A stretch of DNA of 64,000 bases. It comes from Saprospiraceae bacterium. Lineage in GTDB: Bacteria > Bacteroidota > Bacteroidia > Chitinophagales > Saprospiraceae. A program made the translations under genes and the position numbers. The notes under the pieces were generated by a model. That model was not told the origin of the DNA. It made no database searches and was given only the letters and a program-made list of their open reading frames with translations. Below, one piece after another: positions 30,929-39,667 of this stretch. The first letter of the stretch is position 1, and each line of letters opens with the position of its first letter. Location of the stretch: positions 3,286,001 to 3,350,000 of the forward strand of contig JADJXD010000001.1 of NCBI GenBank assembly GCA_016715985.1. The letters run 5' to 3'.

Positions 30929-32125
30929 TTATTTTATTACAATTATCCGGTGTGTACTTTCTTTATCATTCACATGAACCAAAAGATTATAAATACCAGG
31001 CGTTAATTCCTGAAGCTGAATGGTAGAGTCCAGTTGGCTATCTACGATTTTTCCGGTAATAACATTTGCCTGAATAATGCGACCATTGATATCTGTAATA
31101 CTGGCTTTTACATCAGCTCCTTTTTCTCCGGAAATGGATACATTAAAAAAGTTTGATGCAGGGTTTGGATAAATTTTTACGCCGTATTCACCTTCAAACA
31201 CATTTAGATTTTCGATTGGTTTTTCTCTGGACTCATTATTTGCTAAATTTAAATTTACCTGGTCATCTGTCTTGTCTAATGTATTTAAGTTTTTAGACTG
31301 AGTGCCCACTTCCACTTTCATGGTTTGCTGGCATCCTCTTTCATCCATTACAGAAACTTCATAGGTACCGAAATCAGATTTTTTTGGAGAAACTATATTT
31401 ACATCCTTTTCTGAAGAGTTGAATCCATTAGGACCAATCCATTCAAATGTATAAGCAGATAAATTAATGTCTTTCAGAGCAACCTTGAGCTCAATACCAT
31501 TTACAGTAGATTTTTTAACATCTTGAATTACATCCAAAGTAGGGATAAACTGCTGTTCATTCCCCCAATACTTTTGTTGCACTCCTCCCATAGTAAATCC
31601 ATTGCTGAAATCTCCTCCATCCATACCACGAGAACCTGAATTTAAATCAGCACCATTGTCAAATAATTTGACAGAAGCCCCACATTCTGTGATAGGCGTT
31701 ACTTTCAGACTAAACAACCTGACCTCATCTCCTTCTTTGAGATCATTATAGAAAGAAGCAGGAGATAATGAAGGTACAATACTTACAAAATCATAAAACG
31801 GATCTGCACCAGGTTTTCTGACAGAATTGGCTAAAGCCCATTCCATTGGCTGAAAACCTGTATAGTTTTGGTTGTTTTGAAGAGGCATGTAAGTTTTAAC
31901 CATCTCAACGGTGCTGCCTGTAGGCACTAGAATGGTATATTGGGCATTAAACTGCGCCCTGTCCCTTAATGTAGTTGCATTGCCATCTTTGATAACTAAG
32001 TAGCAATCAAATAAATTTGTTTTTTCGTTAAATTTTAGTTTGTAATTTACCCCTGATACCTGGGCTTGGGTGGTTTGTACAAATAGGAATACTCCTAATA
32101 ATAATAGGATGTTTCTCAGGTTCAT
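30929..32125 (-). CDS. Short T9SS-secreted protein with the shared adhesin head domain (398 aa)
   Basis: I start it at the ATG at 32125 because this gives a clean signal peptide (MNLRNILLLLGVFLFVQTTQ, then AQ); an in-frame upstream start would precede it with 28 unlikely residues. Residues about 22-195 are the same head domain found in the two giant proteins (shared motifs MPLQNN, PSLSPASFYNDL, RLFSLKV, GMDGGDFSNGFTMGG). Next comes one Ig-like module (about 205-285, ending DERGCQQTMKVEV), a short polar linker and a T9SS type A sorting domain (VKIYPNPASNFFNVSI ... PGIYNLLVHV). It is therefore a head on a very short stalk. Function unknown; a surface ligand or partner for the larger relatives is speculation. 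Confidence 0.85.
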   Translation of the reverse strand: MNLRNILLLLGVFLFVQTTQAQVSGVNYKLKFNEKTNLFDCYLVIKDGNATTLRDRAQFNAQYTILVPTGSTVEMVKTYMPLQNNQNYTGFQPMEWALANSVRKPGADPFYDFVSIVPSLSPASFYNDLKEGDEVRLFSLKVTPITECGASVKLFDNGADLNSGSRGMDGGDFSNGFTMGGVQQKYWGNEQQFIPTLDVIQDVKKSTVNGIELKVALKDINLSAYTFEWIGPNGFNSSEKDVNIVSPKKSDFGTYEVSVMDERGCQQTMKVEVGTQSKNLNTLDKTDDQVNLNLANNESREKPIENLNVFEGEYGVKIYPNPASNFFNVSISGEKGADVKASITDINGRIIQANVITGKIVDSQLDSTIQLQELTPGIYNLLVHVNDKESTHRIIVIK

Positions 32126-32437
32126 AACTGTCGGTTTTGTGTTAAAATTGTAAAATAAAGCTCGTTGTACTAAATATAGACACCAAAATGTCTCCTTACC
32201 CCTATCCAAATATCATACCAATATGATTTTAACGACTAAGTTTTAAAAATTTGGATAGTAAAGATGAAAATATTTACACATTAAATAAATTATTTCGCTT
32301 TTCAACAGACTTTCTTGCATAAATGATGTTAGCCGATAAGGAAATTCAAAAACGATATTGCAATTTTAATATATATTTTTTTGGGTTTTCAATTGTTTAC
32401 CTTATTATTGATCGTGAAATCTGTGTAAGTTTGCCAC
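32126..32437. other. Divergent intergenic region
   Basis: 312 AT-rich bases between the minus-strand T9SS gene and the plus-strand GT2 gene. It must hold both promoters. TAAGTTTG at 32426-32433 matches the -7 consensus but lies only four bases before the GT2 ATG, so it would give a leaderless message; I do not call it. Confidence 0.4.
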
Positions 32438-33187
32438 ATGAATAAAATATCAGCAGTTATTCTTACCAATAATGAAGAAAGAAATATTGCAAGATGTATT
32501 ACGTCTGTCCTGAAAGTATGCAATGAAGTTATTGTGATAGACTCAGGATCTGAAGATAAAACGGAAGAGATTTGTAAACAATTCAATCAGGTAAAATTTT
32601 TTAAACGGGAGTGGGAAGGTTATGCAAAGGCAAAAAACTGGGGAAATGTACAAGCGACACACTCATATATACTTTCAGTTGATGCTGATGAAGAAATTTC
32701 TGAAGAACTGGCGGAATCCATTGTTAATATTTCAGTGAATTCACACGCTGCTTATCAGTTTAACAGACTAACCTATTACTGCGGCCATTGGGTACGGCAT
32801 TGCGGTTGGTATCCGGATAAAAAAATCAGATTATTTGATAAAAGTACTGCAAAATGGGAAGGTGATTTTGTACATGAAGAATTGAAGTTGGACCCTTCCG
32901 TCGAAATAAAATGGATAGCGGGAAATTTAAATCACTATTCATATTACACAATTTCGGAACACAAAAAGCGTATAGAGTATTATTCAGATCTTCAGGGATT
33001 AAAACTAAAAGCGGAAGGAAAAAAAGTAACTTACCTGAATCTCATTCTGAATCCGGTTTTTAAGTTTTTAAAGACTTATATAATTCAGTTGGGTTTTTTG
33101 GACGGGAAAGCGGGGTTTTATATTTCCTTATTTTCTGCCAAAGCGGTGTATCTGAAATATAGAAAACTTTTAAACTTATCCAAATGA
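32438..33187 (+). CDS. Glycosyltransferase family 2, WaaE/KdtX-like (LPS core)
   Basis: The protein has 249 residues. It begins with the GT-A nucleotide-binding fold (AVILTNNEERNIARCI, then VIVIDSGSEDKTEEIC) and carries the DxD-type motif SVDADEEIS near residue 88 for metal and nucleotide-sugar binding. The later W-rich segment with HWVRHCGWYPDKKIRLF and WEGDFVHEEL is characteristic of the WaaE/KdtX group of LPS inner-core glucosyltransferases. The stop overlaps the next gene's ATG by four bases (ATGA), so the two are translationally coupled. It acts on the cytoplasmic face of the inner membrane. Exact acceptor not determinable. Confidence 0.85.
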   Translation: MNKISAVILTNNEERNIARCITSVLKVCNEVIVIDSGSEDKTEEICKQFNQVKFFKREWEGYAKAKNWGNVQATHSYILSVDADEEISEELAESIVNISVNSHAAYQFNRLTYYCGHWVRHCGWYPDKKIRLFDKSTAKWEGDFVHEELKLDPSVEIKWIAGNLNHYSYYTISEHKKRIEYYSDLQGLKLKAEGKKVTYLNLILNPVFKFLKTYIIQLGFLDGKAGFYISLFSAKAVYLKYRKLLNLSK

Positions 33188-34041
33188 TTATTCCAAAGCA
33201 TATATTAATATCCAGAACAGACAGTATCGGCGATGTTATGCTTACTTTGCCATTATGTGCAGCATTGAAAAGTCATTTTCCGGATGCAAAGTTGACTTTT
33301 TTAGGTCAGAATTATACAAAACCCGTATTGGAATGTTGTCCGTTTATTGATGAAATCATATGTTGGGATGATATTGAAGTTAAAAACAAAAAGGAACAAA
33401 ATTCATTTGTTAAATCTTTGAATATTGATGTGGTTTTACATGTCTTTCCGGACAGAAAAATAGCCAGACTTCTTGCAAAAACGAATGTAAAATATAGGGT
33501 AGGAACAGCTGGCAGATGGTTTCATTTATTGTATTGCAACAGGCCTGTAAAAATGTCCAGGAAAAAATCTGAGCTGCACGAAGCACAGCTCAATTTTAAA
33601 CTGTTGAGCCCATTGGGGATATATGAAATCCCTTCTGTTGAAAATCTGACACGAATGCAGGTTTTTAAAGCACCTGAATTGAAAAGTGTTCCGGATGTAT
33701 TTCAAAAAATTGCAAGAGATAAATTTAATCTTATCCTGCATCCTTTTTCGAAGGGTAGTGCAAGAGAGTGGGGTATTGAAAGATTTATTCAATTAACTGA
33801 ATTATTGCCGGTAGAAAAGTTCAATATATTTATATCCGGCACAGCGGATGATCTTGCTAAAATCGAAGCACTGAATATAGCTTTCCGACCAAATGTTCAT
33901 AATATTATGGGGCAAATGACTTTGAAAGAATTCATTTCATTTATTGACAAATGTAATGGATTTGTTGGAGCCAGTACAGGGCCGTTACATATTGCAGCTA
34001 TGTCAGGAAAAAAATTACTTTGGGACTCTATGTACCACTGA
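33184..34041 (+). CDS. Glycosyltransferase family 9 (heptosyltransferase-like), main part, frameshifted
   Basis: 285 residues as read. ISRTDSIGDVMLTLPLCAALK at the N-terminus and FVGASTGPLHIAAMSGKK near the C-terminus are hallmark GT9 motifs (ADP-heptose:LPS heptosyltransferase family). After GKK the frame breaks in an A7 run (about 34008-34014) and ends in the nonsense LLWDSMYH; the family continuation TLGLYVP-type follows in the -1 frame from 34017. One extra A would give an uninterrupted protein of about 339 residues, the normal family size. The gene starts inside the GT2 stop codon. GT2 and GT9 together suggest LPS core or lipooligosaccharide assembly. Confidence 0.85.
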   Translation: MIIPKHILISRTDSIGDVMLTLPLCAALKSHFPDAKLTFLGQNYTKPVLECCPFIDEIICWDDIEVKNKKEQNSFVKSLNIDVVLHVFPDRKIARLLAKTNVKYRVGTAGRWFHLLYCNRPVKMSRKKSELHEAQLNFKLLSPLGIYEIPSVENLTRMQVFKAPELKSVPDVFQKIARDKFNLILHPFSKGSAREWGIERFIQLTELLPVEKFNIFISGTADDLAKIEALNIAFRPNVHNIMGQMTLKEFISFIDKCNGFVGASTGPLHIAAMSGKKLLWDSMYH

Positions 34042-34202
34042 AGCCTATTCATCCCGGAAGATGGGCACCACTCGGATCCAATTCACATGTGTTTGCAACA
34101 GAAAATGATTGTGGGAAATGCATCAATGAATTTAATTGCGCCTGTATGCAAGCAATTACTCCGGAATCAGTTGCAGGTTACTTAGTAGAGTTGATAAAAT
34201 AG
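34017..34202 (+). CDS. C-terminal continuation of the GT9 glycosyltransferase (after frameshift)
   Basis: This frame reads TLGLYVPLKPIHPGRWAPLG and then a Cys-rich segment (CGKCINEFNCACMQ) followed by ITPESVAGYLVELIK and a stop. These are the expected GT9 C-terminal motifs (HPGRW and the CxxC...CxC segment), so it is not a separate gene. The frame is joined to 33184-34016 by a one-base shift in an A7 run whose phase (A AAA AAA) also fits a -1 slippery heptamer. A consensus error is the simpler explanation. Confidence 0.8.
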   Translation, partial: TLGLYVPLKPIHPGRWAPLGSNSHVFATENDCGKCINEFNCACMQAITPESVAGYLVELIK

Positions 34203-34210
34203 ACTCTAAT

Positions 34211-34600
34211 AATTCCGCTTCACTCCATCAACCATCAACCATCAAAACAGCAGTTCTGCAAATCAGCAATTCCGCTGTTATTGATATTCCTTCAGGCTGG
34301 GAAGCGCTGAAGGAACATCAAAACAGCTATCGTTACCCTCCTTCAACATCATCAACCATCAAATCAGCAACTCCGCTGTTATTGATATACCTTCAGGCTG
34401 GGAAGCACTGAAGGAACATCAAAACAGCTAACGTTTCCCTCCTTCAACCATCAACATCATCAACCATCAAATCAGCAACTCCGCAAATCCGCTGTTATTG
34501 ATATACCTTCAGGCTGGGAAGCACAATAGGAACATCAACACAGCTAACGTTCCCTCCCCATCAACCATCAATCCGCAAATCCGCAAATCCGCAGTTCCTG
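34211..34600. repeat. Repeat field, three hairpin units with CAACCAT and CCGCAAAT spacers
   Basis: The hairpin core CCTTCAGGCTGGGAAGCGCT plus GAAGG (stem CCTTCAG/CTGAAGG) occurs at 34289-34313, 34390-34414 and, degenerate, 34506-34530. Each is preceded by CCGCTGTTATTGATAT and followed by AACATCAAMACAGCTAWCG and CCCTCC. Between units lie degenerate CAACCAT and CAGCAATTCCGC-type simple repeats. Open frames here change with each unit and are not genes. Confidence 0.8.
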
Positions 34601-34612
34601 AACAACCCAACC

Positions 34613-35107
34613 TTACCAACAATACCCAAGACTAACACCTCCGTAATAAGGAAATACTTTATCTAAAGTGAGAATTGGTGTCAACCCAATTTTCCACATT
34701 ATACCACCATCAACCGGTTGATTTCTATACATAAAGCTTAATGTACCAGCAATTTTGTTAAAACCTTCGTCAAATACATCGTTGGCGTTTGTGAAATAAA
34801 TTATTCCGGCTCCTAATTCAAAATAGTGTCCGTTTTTGCCAAAAAGAAAGTTACCCATAACAGGAATTGAAAGTGCTTTATAGTTAAAAAGAAGTGAAAA
34901 AGAATATCCGACTCCTACTCTTATGCCAAAATTATTTTTTAGTCTGGTGTCATAATTAATTGATGGAAAAAACCCGTTCCCCAAAAATTCTGCATAAAAA
35001 ACATTTCTAGACTCTTTAAAAGTTGATGTGGTTGATATTTTCTTCCTTTGTGAATAAGCGGTAATTAGTGTGATCGAAAATAATAAAACTAAAAGGCTTT
35101 TTCCCAT
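34613..35107 (-). CDS. Small outer-membrane beta-barrel-like protein, function unknown
   Basis: I choose the ATG at 35107, giving 164 residues and a signal peptide (MGKSLLVLLFSITLITAYSQ); a start nine codons upstream would precede it with a polar stretch. The mature part has alternating aromatic/hydrophobic strands typical of a small eight-stranded barrel (NVFYAEFLGNGFFPSINYDT, FGIRVGVGYSFSLLF, YFELGAGIIYFTNA, MWKIGLTPIL, YYGGVSLGYCW) and ends in an aromatic residue. I recognise the fold type, not a named family. The gene is isolated between two blocks of the same intergenic repeat, its stop 13 bases from the left block. Confidence 0.65.
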   Translation of the reverse strand: MGKSLLVLLFSITLITAYSQRKKISTTSTFKESRNVFYAEFLGNGFFPSINYDTRLKNNFGIRVGVGYSFSLLFNYKALSIPVMGNFLFGKNGHYFELGAGIIYFTNANDVFDEGFNKIAGTLSFMYRNQPVDGGIMWKIGLTPILTLDKVFPYYGGVSLGYCW

Positions 35108-35249
35108 AAATTTAAAGGTAAAGTTTTCTAACATAATTTAAAACTTTGTGATTAATAATTAGTGGCAAATCAAAAGTAATAATAATTTGACAATTGCTTT
35201 TCTTTTGGTAAATTATTATTAAAAAGCAAACAAATGCGCAACTTACAGT

Positions 35250-35850
35250 ATCTATTTCCGCTCTCATTGATACACCTTCAGCGTGGGGAAGCACTGGAAA
35301 TCCCCAAATCAGCAAATTACGCATTCCACAAATCCGCTGTTATTGATTATACCTTCAGGCTGGGAAACGCTGAAGGAACATCAAAACAGCAATCGTTTCC
35401 CTTCATCAACCATTAAATCCGAAAATCCACAGTTCAGCAACTCCGCAGTTCCGCAAATTAGCAATTTAGCAATTCCCCAAATCAGCAATTCCGCAATTCC
35501 ACAAATCCGCTGTTATTGATATACCTTCAGGCTGGGAAGCGCTGAAGGAACATCAACACAGCTATCGTTTCCCTCCTTCAACCATTAAATCCGAAAATCC
35601 ACAGTTCAGCAACTCCGCAGTTCCGCAAATTAGCAATTTAGCAATTCCCCAAATCAGCAAATTACGCATTCCACAAATCCGCTGTTATTGATATACCTTC
35701 AGGCTGGGAAGCGCTGAAGGAACATCAACACAGCTATCGTTTCCCTCCTTCAACCATCAACATCATCAACCATCAACCATCAACCATCAACCATCAACTC
35801 AGCAACTCCGCAACTCCGCAACTCCGCAATTCCGCAACTCCGCAATTCAT
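35250..35850. repeat. Tandem repeat field, 172-bp hairpin units and simple repeats
   Basis: The hairpin seen at 34289 recurs at 35352-35376, 35524-35548 and 35696-35720, spaced exactly 172 bp, with a degraded copy near 35274. Units two and three are almost identical over their full length. Spacers consist of TCAGCAATTCCGCAAAT-type words. The field ends in (CAACCAT)n at about 35767-35800 and (CAACTCCG)n at about 35803-35846. No credible gene is contained. Confidence 0.85.
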
Positions 35851-35963
35851 CACCACTTTCGTCGATTATTTCAGCCATTGGTCTTATAATTACCATTAGT
35901 GTGCAACCAATTCCCGTTTATTGTGTCTCATAATTCAATTTTTCTTCAATTCAAAACACTTTT

Positions 35964-38399
35964 ATGTACAGAATATTAACTTCGGTTATAGTTTTTGTTT
36001 TCACAGGACTATTTTCAGTCATTTTTGCGCAGGGATATTCTGTAAAAGGAGTTGTTAAAGACCAAAAAGGTGAAGGTATTGCATTTGCAACAATCATCCT
36101 GAAATCTGCCTTAGATAGCAGTATGGTCAAGGCTGACATCACTGATGAATCTGGTGCTTTTCTGATTGAACAAGTGAGACAGAATAGTTATTTTGCAGAA
36201 GCAGGTTATATAGGAATGACAGATTTCCGAACAGAAGTTTTTACGGTCAGTAACGCACCTGTTACTATTCCGGAAATCATACTTATTGAGAATGCAAAAC
36301 AACTGGAAGAAGTTGTTGTGACTGCTGCGAGAGCATTGGTAGAAGTAAAGTCGGACCGTACCGTTTTTAATGTACAGGGCACCATCAATTCTGCAGGTGA
36401 AAACGGATTGAATCTTTTGCGTAAAGCACCCGGTGTTTTAGTTGACAACAATGATAATATTTCGGTTCTCGGCAGATCAGGGGTATTGATATATGTGGAT
36501 GGAAAAAGAGTGCCACTCACAGGAGACGACCTTTCTAACTATCTGCAAAATCTGTCATCAGAACAGATTGATAAAATTGATATCATCACCAATCCGGGAT
36601 CAAAATATGAAGCACAAGGGAATGCCGGTATCATTGACATTCGGCTCAAAAGGGATAAAAATCTCGGAAGTAATGGTTCTGTCAGTGGTAGTTTCGGACA
36701 CGGAAAATATGGGCAGGGAAATCTGAATGCCAATGGCAATTATCGTAACAAAGTCCTGAATAGTTTTGGGGGTGTCGGGTATAATAAAGGCACACGGTGG
36801 AATATACTCAATTTTGATACATATCAGAATAGTTTCAGACTTCAGGAGATTAATAAATCGACTGCAGATTATGAAGGATGGAATGGTAGGTGGGGCACAG
36901 ATTTTTTCATCAGTAAAAAAAGTACAATCGGATTTTTGGTAGGAGCGCAGACAAACAAGACCTGGCGAAAGAGTGATAATAATACGGATATTTCCAATCA
37001 GATACGACCGAATGAAATTGATAGTATTCTGACCGCTCCAAATACCGCAGACCAAAACAGAAAACAAGCGACATTTAATGTGAATTATGCATTTGAATCT
37101 GGAAGTAATAAATTGAATATTGATCTGGATTACGGAACTTTTGAAACGGATGCTGATAATTTTCAGCCCAATTTGTATTATAATCCCGAGCGGACAGAAA
37201 TAATCAGCAGAAATATTACTTCTTACAATACGCCGGTTAAAATAGATATTGCCACAGCAAAAATTGATTATGAAACAAATTTTTTGGGTGGGAATCTCGG
37301 AGTAGGGACTAAATTCAGCAATGTAAATTCAGATAACACATTTTTGTTTTACAATATACTGAATGATATTTCAACAATCAATAATCGACGTTCCAATCAG
37401 TTTGAATATTCAGAAAATGTCCTGGCCGGCTACATGAACTACAGCCGTACTCTTTCTGCAAAATGGAATGCTTCGGCAGGATTGAGAGTTGAAAATACAG
37501 ATGCAACCGGTAATCTGACGGCATTTTCTCCCGAACTCGAAGAAGATCCGGTAGATTTTAATTACACCAGTTTTTTCCCTTCAGCCGGAGTGACTTACCA
37601 GCTCACACCTGAGCATGTATATTCTCTTAATTATGGCAGACGAATCAACAGACCGGATTATAATGTACTAAACCCATTCAGAGAACAACTCAGCGAATTG
37701 TCTTACAGCAAAGGCAATAAATTGTTGCAGCCTGAGATTGTAAATAATGTAGAATTGGGCTATACCTTAAAATATCGTTATACTTTTAAACTGGCTTACA
37801 GCAATACTTCCAATCAGATAACCAGGCTAATCGGTCCGGATGAACTGGATCCACGTGCAGGCTTTATCAGTTGGGATAATCTTGCATCACAAAAATTATA
37901 CAGTTTTAATGTATCTCTTCCGGTAGATATAACAAAATGGTGGAATGCTTACATGAATTTTGGTGCAACCTATACGGATAATCAGGCAGATTACGGAGAT
38001 GGACGAGTGGTCGATGTACAGGCAGGATCGTACAATATTTTCCAGCAGCATACTTTCAGTCTGGGCAAGAAATGGAAGGGCGAAATATCAGGATGGTATT
38101 CAGGTCCGGGCGTATGGGGAGGTGTATTTCTTTTTGACCCAAGCTACAGTCTTAACCTTGGTTTGCAACGCAAATTCTTGTCTGACAAACTGAATGTGCG
38201 TATCAGTGCGAATGATATTACTTTCCAAAGTGGTTGGAGCGGAGTTTCTAATTTTAACGGACAGCTTGGCTATGGGAACGGAAATTGGGATAGCCGCAGA
38301 GCGTCCGTCAGCATTAGTTACGATCTGGGCAACAGCAACGTAAAATCAAGAAAACGTAATATCGGTATCGAAAATGAAAGTAAACGTGTAGGCAGTTAG
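35964..38399 (+). CDS. TonB-dependent receptor family outer-membrane protein
   Basis: The protein has 811 residues. The signal peptide is about residues 1-23 (ends IFAQ). Residues about 25-110 form a carboxypeptidase-regulatory-like domain (YSVKGVVKDQKGEGIAFATI). Residues about 115-220 form a plug with LEEVVVTAARALVEVKSDRT, GENGLNLLRKAPGVLVD, VLIYVDGKR and IDIITNPGSKYEAQGNAGII. The remainder is a barrel of the outer-membrane beta-barrel family 3 type (GLRVENTDATG, YSLNYGRRINRPDYNVLNPF, LQPEIVNNVELGYT). This domain set is common in Bacteroidota and is distinct from SusC. The substrate is unknown; no SusD-like partner or TonB gene is adjacent. The start is the ATG 10 bases after a pyrimidine/A-rich leader; no Shine-Dalgarno is evident. 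Confidence 0.88.
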   Translation: MYRILTSVIVFVFTGLFSVIFAQGYSVKGVVKDQKGEGIAFATIILKSALDSSMVKADITDESGAFLIEQVRQNSYFAEAGYIGMTDFRTEVFTVSNAPVTIPEIILIENAKQLEEVVVTAARALVEVKSDRTVFNVQGTINSAGENGLNLLRKAPGVLVDNNDNISVLGRSGVLIYVDGKRVPLTGDDLSNYLQNLSSEQIDKIDIITNPGSKYEAQGNAGIIDIRLKRDKNLGSNGSVSGSFGHGKYGQGNLNANGNYRNKVLNSFGGVGYNKGTRWNILNFDTYQNSFRLQEINKSTADYEGWNGRWGTDFFISKKSTIGFLVGAQTNKTWRKSDNNTDISNQIRPNEIDSILTAPNTADQNRKQATFNVNYAFESGSNKLNIDLDYGTFETDADNFQPNLYYNPERTEIISRNITSYNTPVKIDIATAKIDYETNFLGGNLGVGTKFSNVNSDNTFLFYNILNDISTINNRRSNQFEYSENVLAGYMNYSRTLSAKWNASAGLRVENTDATGNLTAFSPELEEDPVDFNYTSFFPSAGVTYQLTPEHVYSLNYGRRINRPDYNVLNPFREQLSELSYSKGNKLLQPEIVNNVELGYTLKYRYTFKLAYSNTSNQITRLIGPDELDPRAGFISWDNLASQKLYSFNVSLPVDITKWWNAYMNFGATYTDNQADYGDGRVVDVQAGSYNIFQQHTFSLGKKWKGEISGWYSGPGVWGGVFLFDPSYSLNLGLQRKFLSDKLNVRISANDITFQSGWSGVSNFNGQLGYGNGNWDSRRASVSISYDLGNSNVKSRKRNIGIENESKRVGS

Positions 38400-38645
38400 A
38401 GCCCACTTGTGTGGATAATATAACGTGAGTTCGGTGAATAATAAGTTTATTTACATTATATTATGTAGAGAAATGATAGAAGTTACACATGAAATACCCC
38501 AGAGGGGTGTAATATTTGTAGCCCCGGGTTTAAACCCAGGGCTGTTCAGTTTTAAATTTTTCATATATGAATTTAAATAATAAGTTCAATTGAATTAGGT
38601 AAATTGTTTTGATGTTTTTCGATTCCATATTTGACACTTTGATAA

Positions 38646-39137
38646 TTATTTAATCTGAATATGTTTACTACTAGACAGCGTACACTTGATAATATCTTTG
38701 ATCTTTCCATTTTTAATTTTGCTATCATCTTCATTCATTATTACATCTTTTACCCAATGGCTCCTGTTCTCAATTCCCCAATGTTCTCTAATTTTATTCG
38801 TATAATATCTCGCAGACTGCTCTGTTCTACTTGTAATGTAGTAGTGTTTTTGTTCATAGTTCTTTCCTTTTCTCGTGCCACTTGATGTTAAAATTATTAT
38901 TTTGTTTATATTTTCCCATTTACAAAATTCCAGTTCATTAACATCTACTTCATATACTTTTACGATTCGTTTTTCATCTCTTCCCCGGTTTTTTTCTATT
39001 TTACAAGTTTCGCTGATGGGTTCATTTTGAATTTCAGTTTTCTTTACTGCTTCATGTAATAACTTTCTATTCCCTTTCACTTGAATTAGATAATCATTTC
39101 CTCCTTCCAGGATGGTTGTGATCGTTTTTTTTGGCAA
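38646..39137 (-). CDS. ISAs1-like transposase, C-terminal fragment as read (163 aa)
   Basis: Continues the transposase from QKKTITTILEGGNDYL through EKRIVKVYEVD, SGTRKGKNYEQKHYYITSR and HWGIENRSHWVKDVIMNEDD, the conserved ISAs1 C-terminal catalytic block. The final 15 or so residues (CTLSSSKHIQIK) are out of frame; the proper end lies at 38573 in another frame. Confidence 0.7.
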   Translation of the reverse strand: MPKKTITTILEGGNDYLIQVKGNRKLLHEAVKKTEIQNEPISETCKIEKNRGRDEKRIVKVYEVDVNELEFCKWENINKIIILTSSGTRKGKNYEQKHYYITSRTEQSARYYTNKIREHWGIENRSHWVKDVIMNEDDSKIKNGKIKDIIKCTLSSSKHIQIK

Positions 39138-39667
39138 TGTACAGCATCTAAAGTAAATGTTACGCCCTTTAATTCTAAGTCTTGTATCAAATCCATAGCT
39201 GCTTGTGGTTCATTATCTTTCTTGCTCTCATACGATGTGCTATGGATGGTTATGCCTATCTTGTTTGCAAATGCACTGACTATAGTAATAAAATTATGTT
39301 TTTCATTATTGTAATCCGTTACAGTGGATTTCAATGCTTTACCATCAATTGCTAGCCAAAGATCAGCTTCATCTTCCGGCAGATATTGTAAAACCCACTG
39401 TTTAATAGCTTGATTAAATGCCTTAAAATCAATAAATTCTAAACTAGTAAACACCGTGGTTTGACTAGGTACGCCATGTTGAAGATTATATCTGTCAATG
39501 AAAAATGCTGCATTGGTCTTTATAAACCGTGCACTATCCCTAATACCAAACCTCCCACTTAAACCAGCGAGAACGAGCATTTCTAAAAAGTTACTGAGAT
39601 TAATCCTTTTACCCTGAGCTCTTCGCCAATCAGGTACTTGTGCAAGAAAATCAACTAATGGTTTCAT
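39086..39667 (-). CDS. ISAs1-like transposase, N-terminal fragment as read (193 aa)
   Basis: The start is the ATG at 39667, 74 bases inside the right inverted repeat. Residues 1-181 match the ISAs1 pattern (FLEMLVLAGLSGRFGIRDSA, LWLAIDGKALKSTV, FTLDAVHCQKK). The last 12 residues after the A8 run (RSQPSWKEEMII) are out of frame. Expected function is DNA cutting and joining by a DDE nuclease; as read it lacks the final catalytic acidic residue of the HWGIEN region. Confidence 0.7.
   Translation of the reverse strand: MKPLVDFLAQVPDWRRAQGKRINLSNFLEMLVLAGLSGRFGIRDSARFIKTNAAFFIDRYNLQHGVPSQTTVFTSLEFIDFKAFNQAIKQWVLQYLPEDEADLWLAIDGKALKSTVTDYNNEKHNFITIVSAFANKIGITIHSTSYESKKDNEPQAAMDLIQDLELKGVTFTLDAVHCQKKRSQPSWKEEMII

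Larger units (their letters stand above)
38573..39667 (-). pseudogene. ISAs1-like DDE transposase with two compensating frameshifts (about 364 aa if corrected)
   Basis: The N-terminal part starts MKPLVDFLAQVPDWRRAQGK and includes WLAIDGKALKST, the ISAs1 DGK motif. At an A8 run (minus strand, plus 39125-39132) the frame must slip by -1 to continue QKKTITTILEGGNDYLIQVK with VKGNRKLL and HWGIENRSHWVKDVIMNEDD. Near 38695-38715 a second shift of +1 is needed to reach the C-terminus ILSSVRCLVVNIFRLNNYQS, which ends at the TAA 38573-38575. The total span is an exact multiple of three. The A8 run has the phase of an A AAA AAA slippery site, so programmed frameshifting is a possible alternative for the first shift, but ISAs1 elements normally encode one uninterrupted frame. 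Confidence 0.8.

Noticed and set aside
32426..32433. TAAGTTTG as promoter of the GT2 gene
   Set aside because: It ends four bases before the ATG and would produce a leaderless transcript; no correctly spaced -33 element was found.
34020..35519. Short open frames across the hairpin repeats (including ones reading IPSGWEALKEHQ)
   Set aside because: The frame and flanks change from copy to copy, with stops between units; no start or family supports translation. The exception is 34017-34202, the GT9 C-terminus.
34211..35850. CRISPR array in the repeat field
   Set aside because: Repeat cores are about 60-170 bp with related, low-complexity spacers and no unique 30-40-bp spacers, unlike CRISPR.
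38661..38885. Plus-strand open frame antisense to the ISAs1 transposase
   Set aside because: It overlaps the conserved HWGIEN catalytic block on the opposite strand and has no family features.
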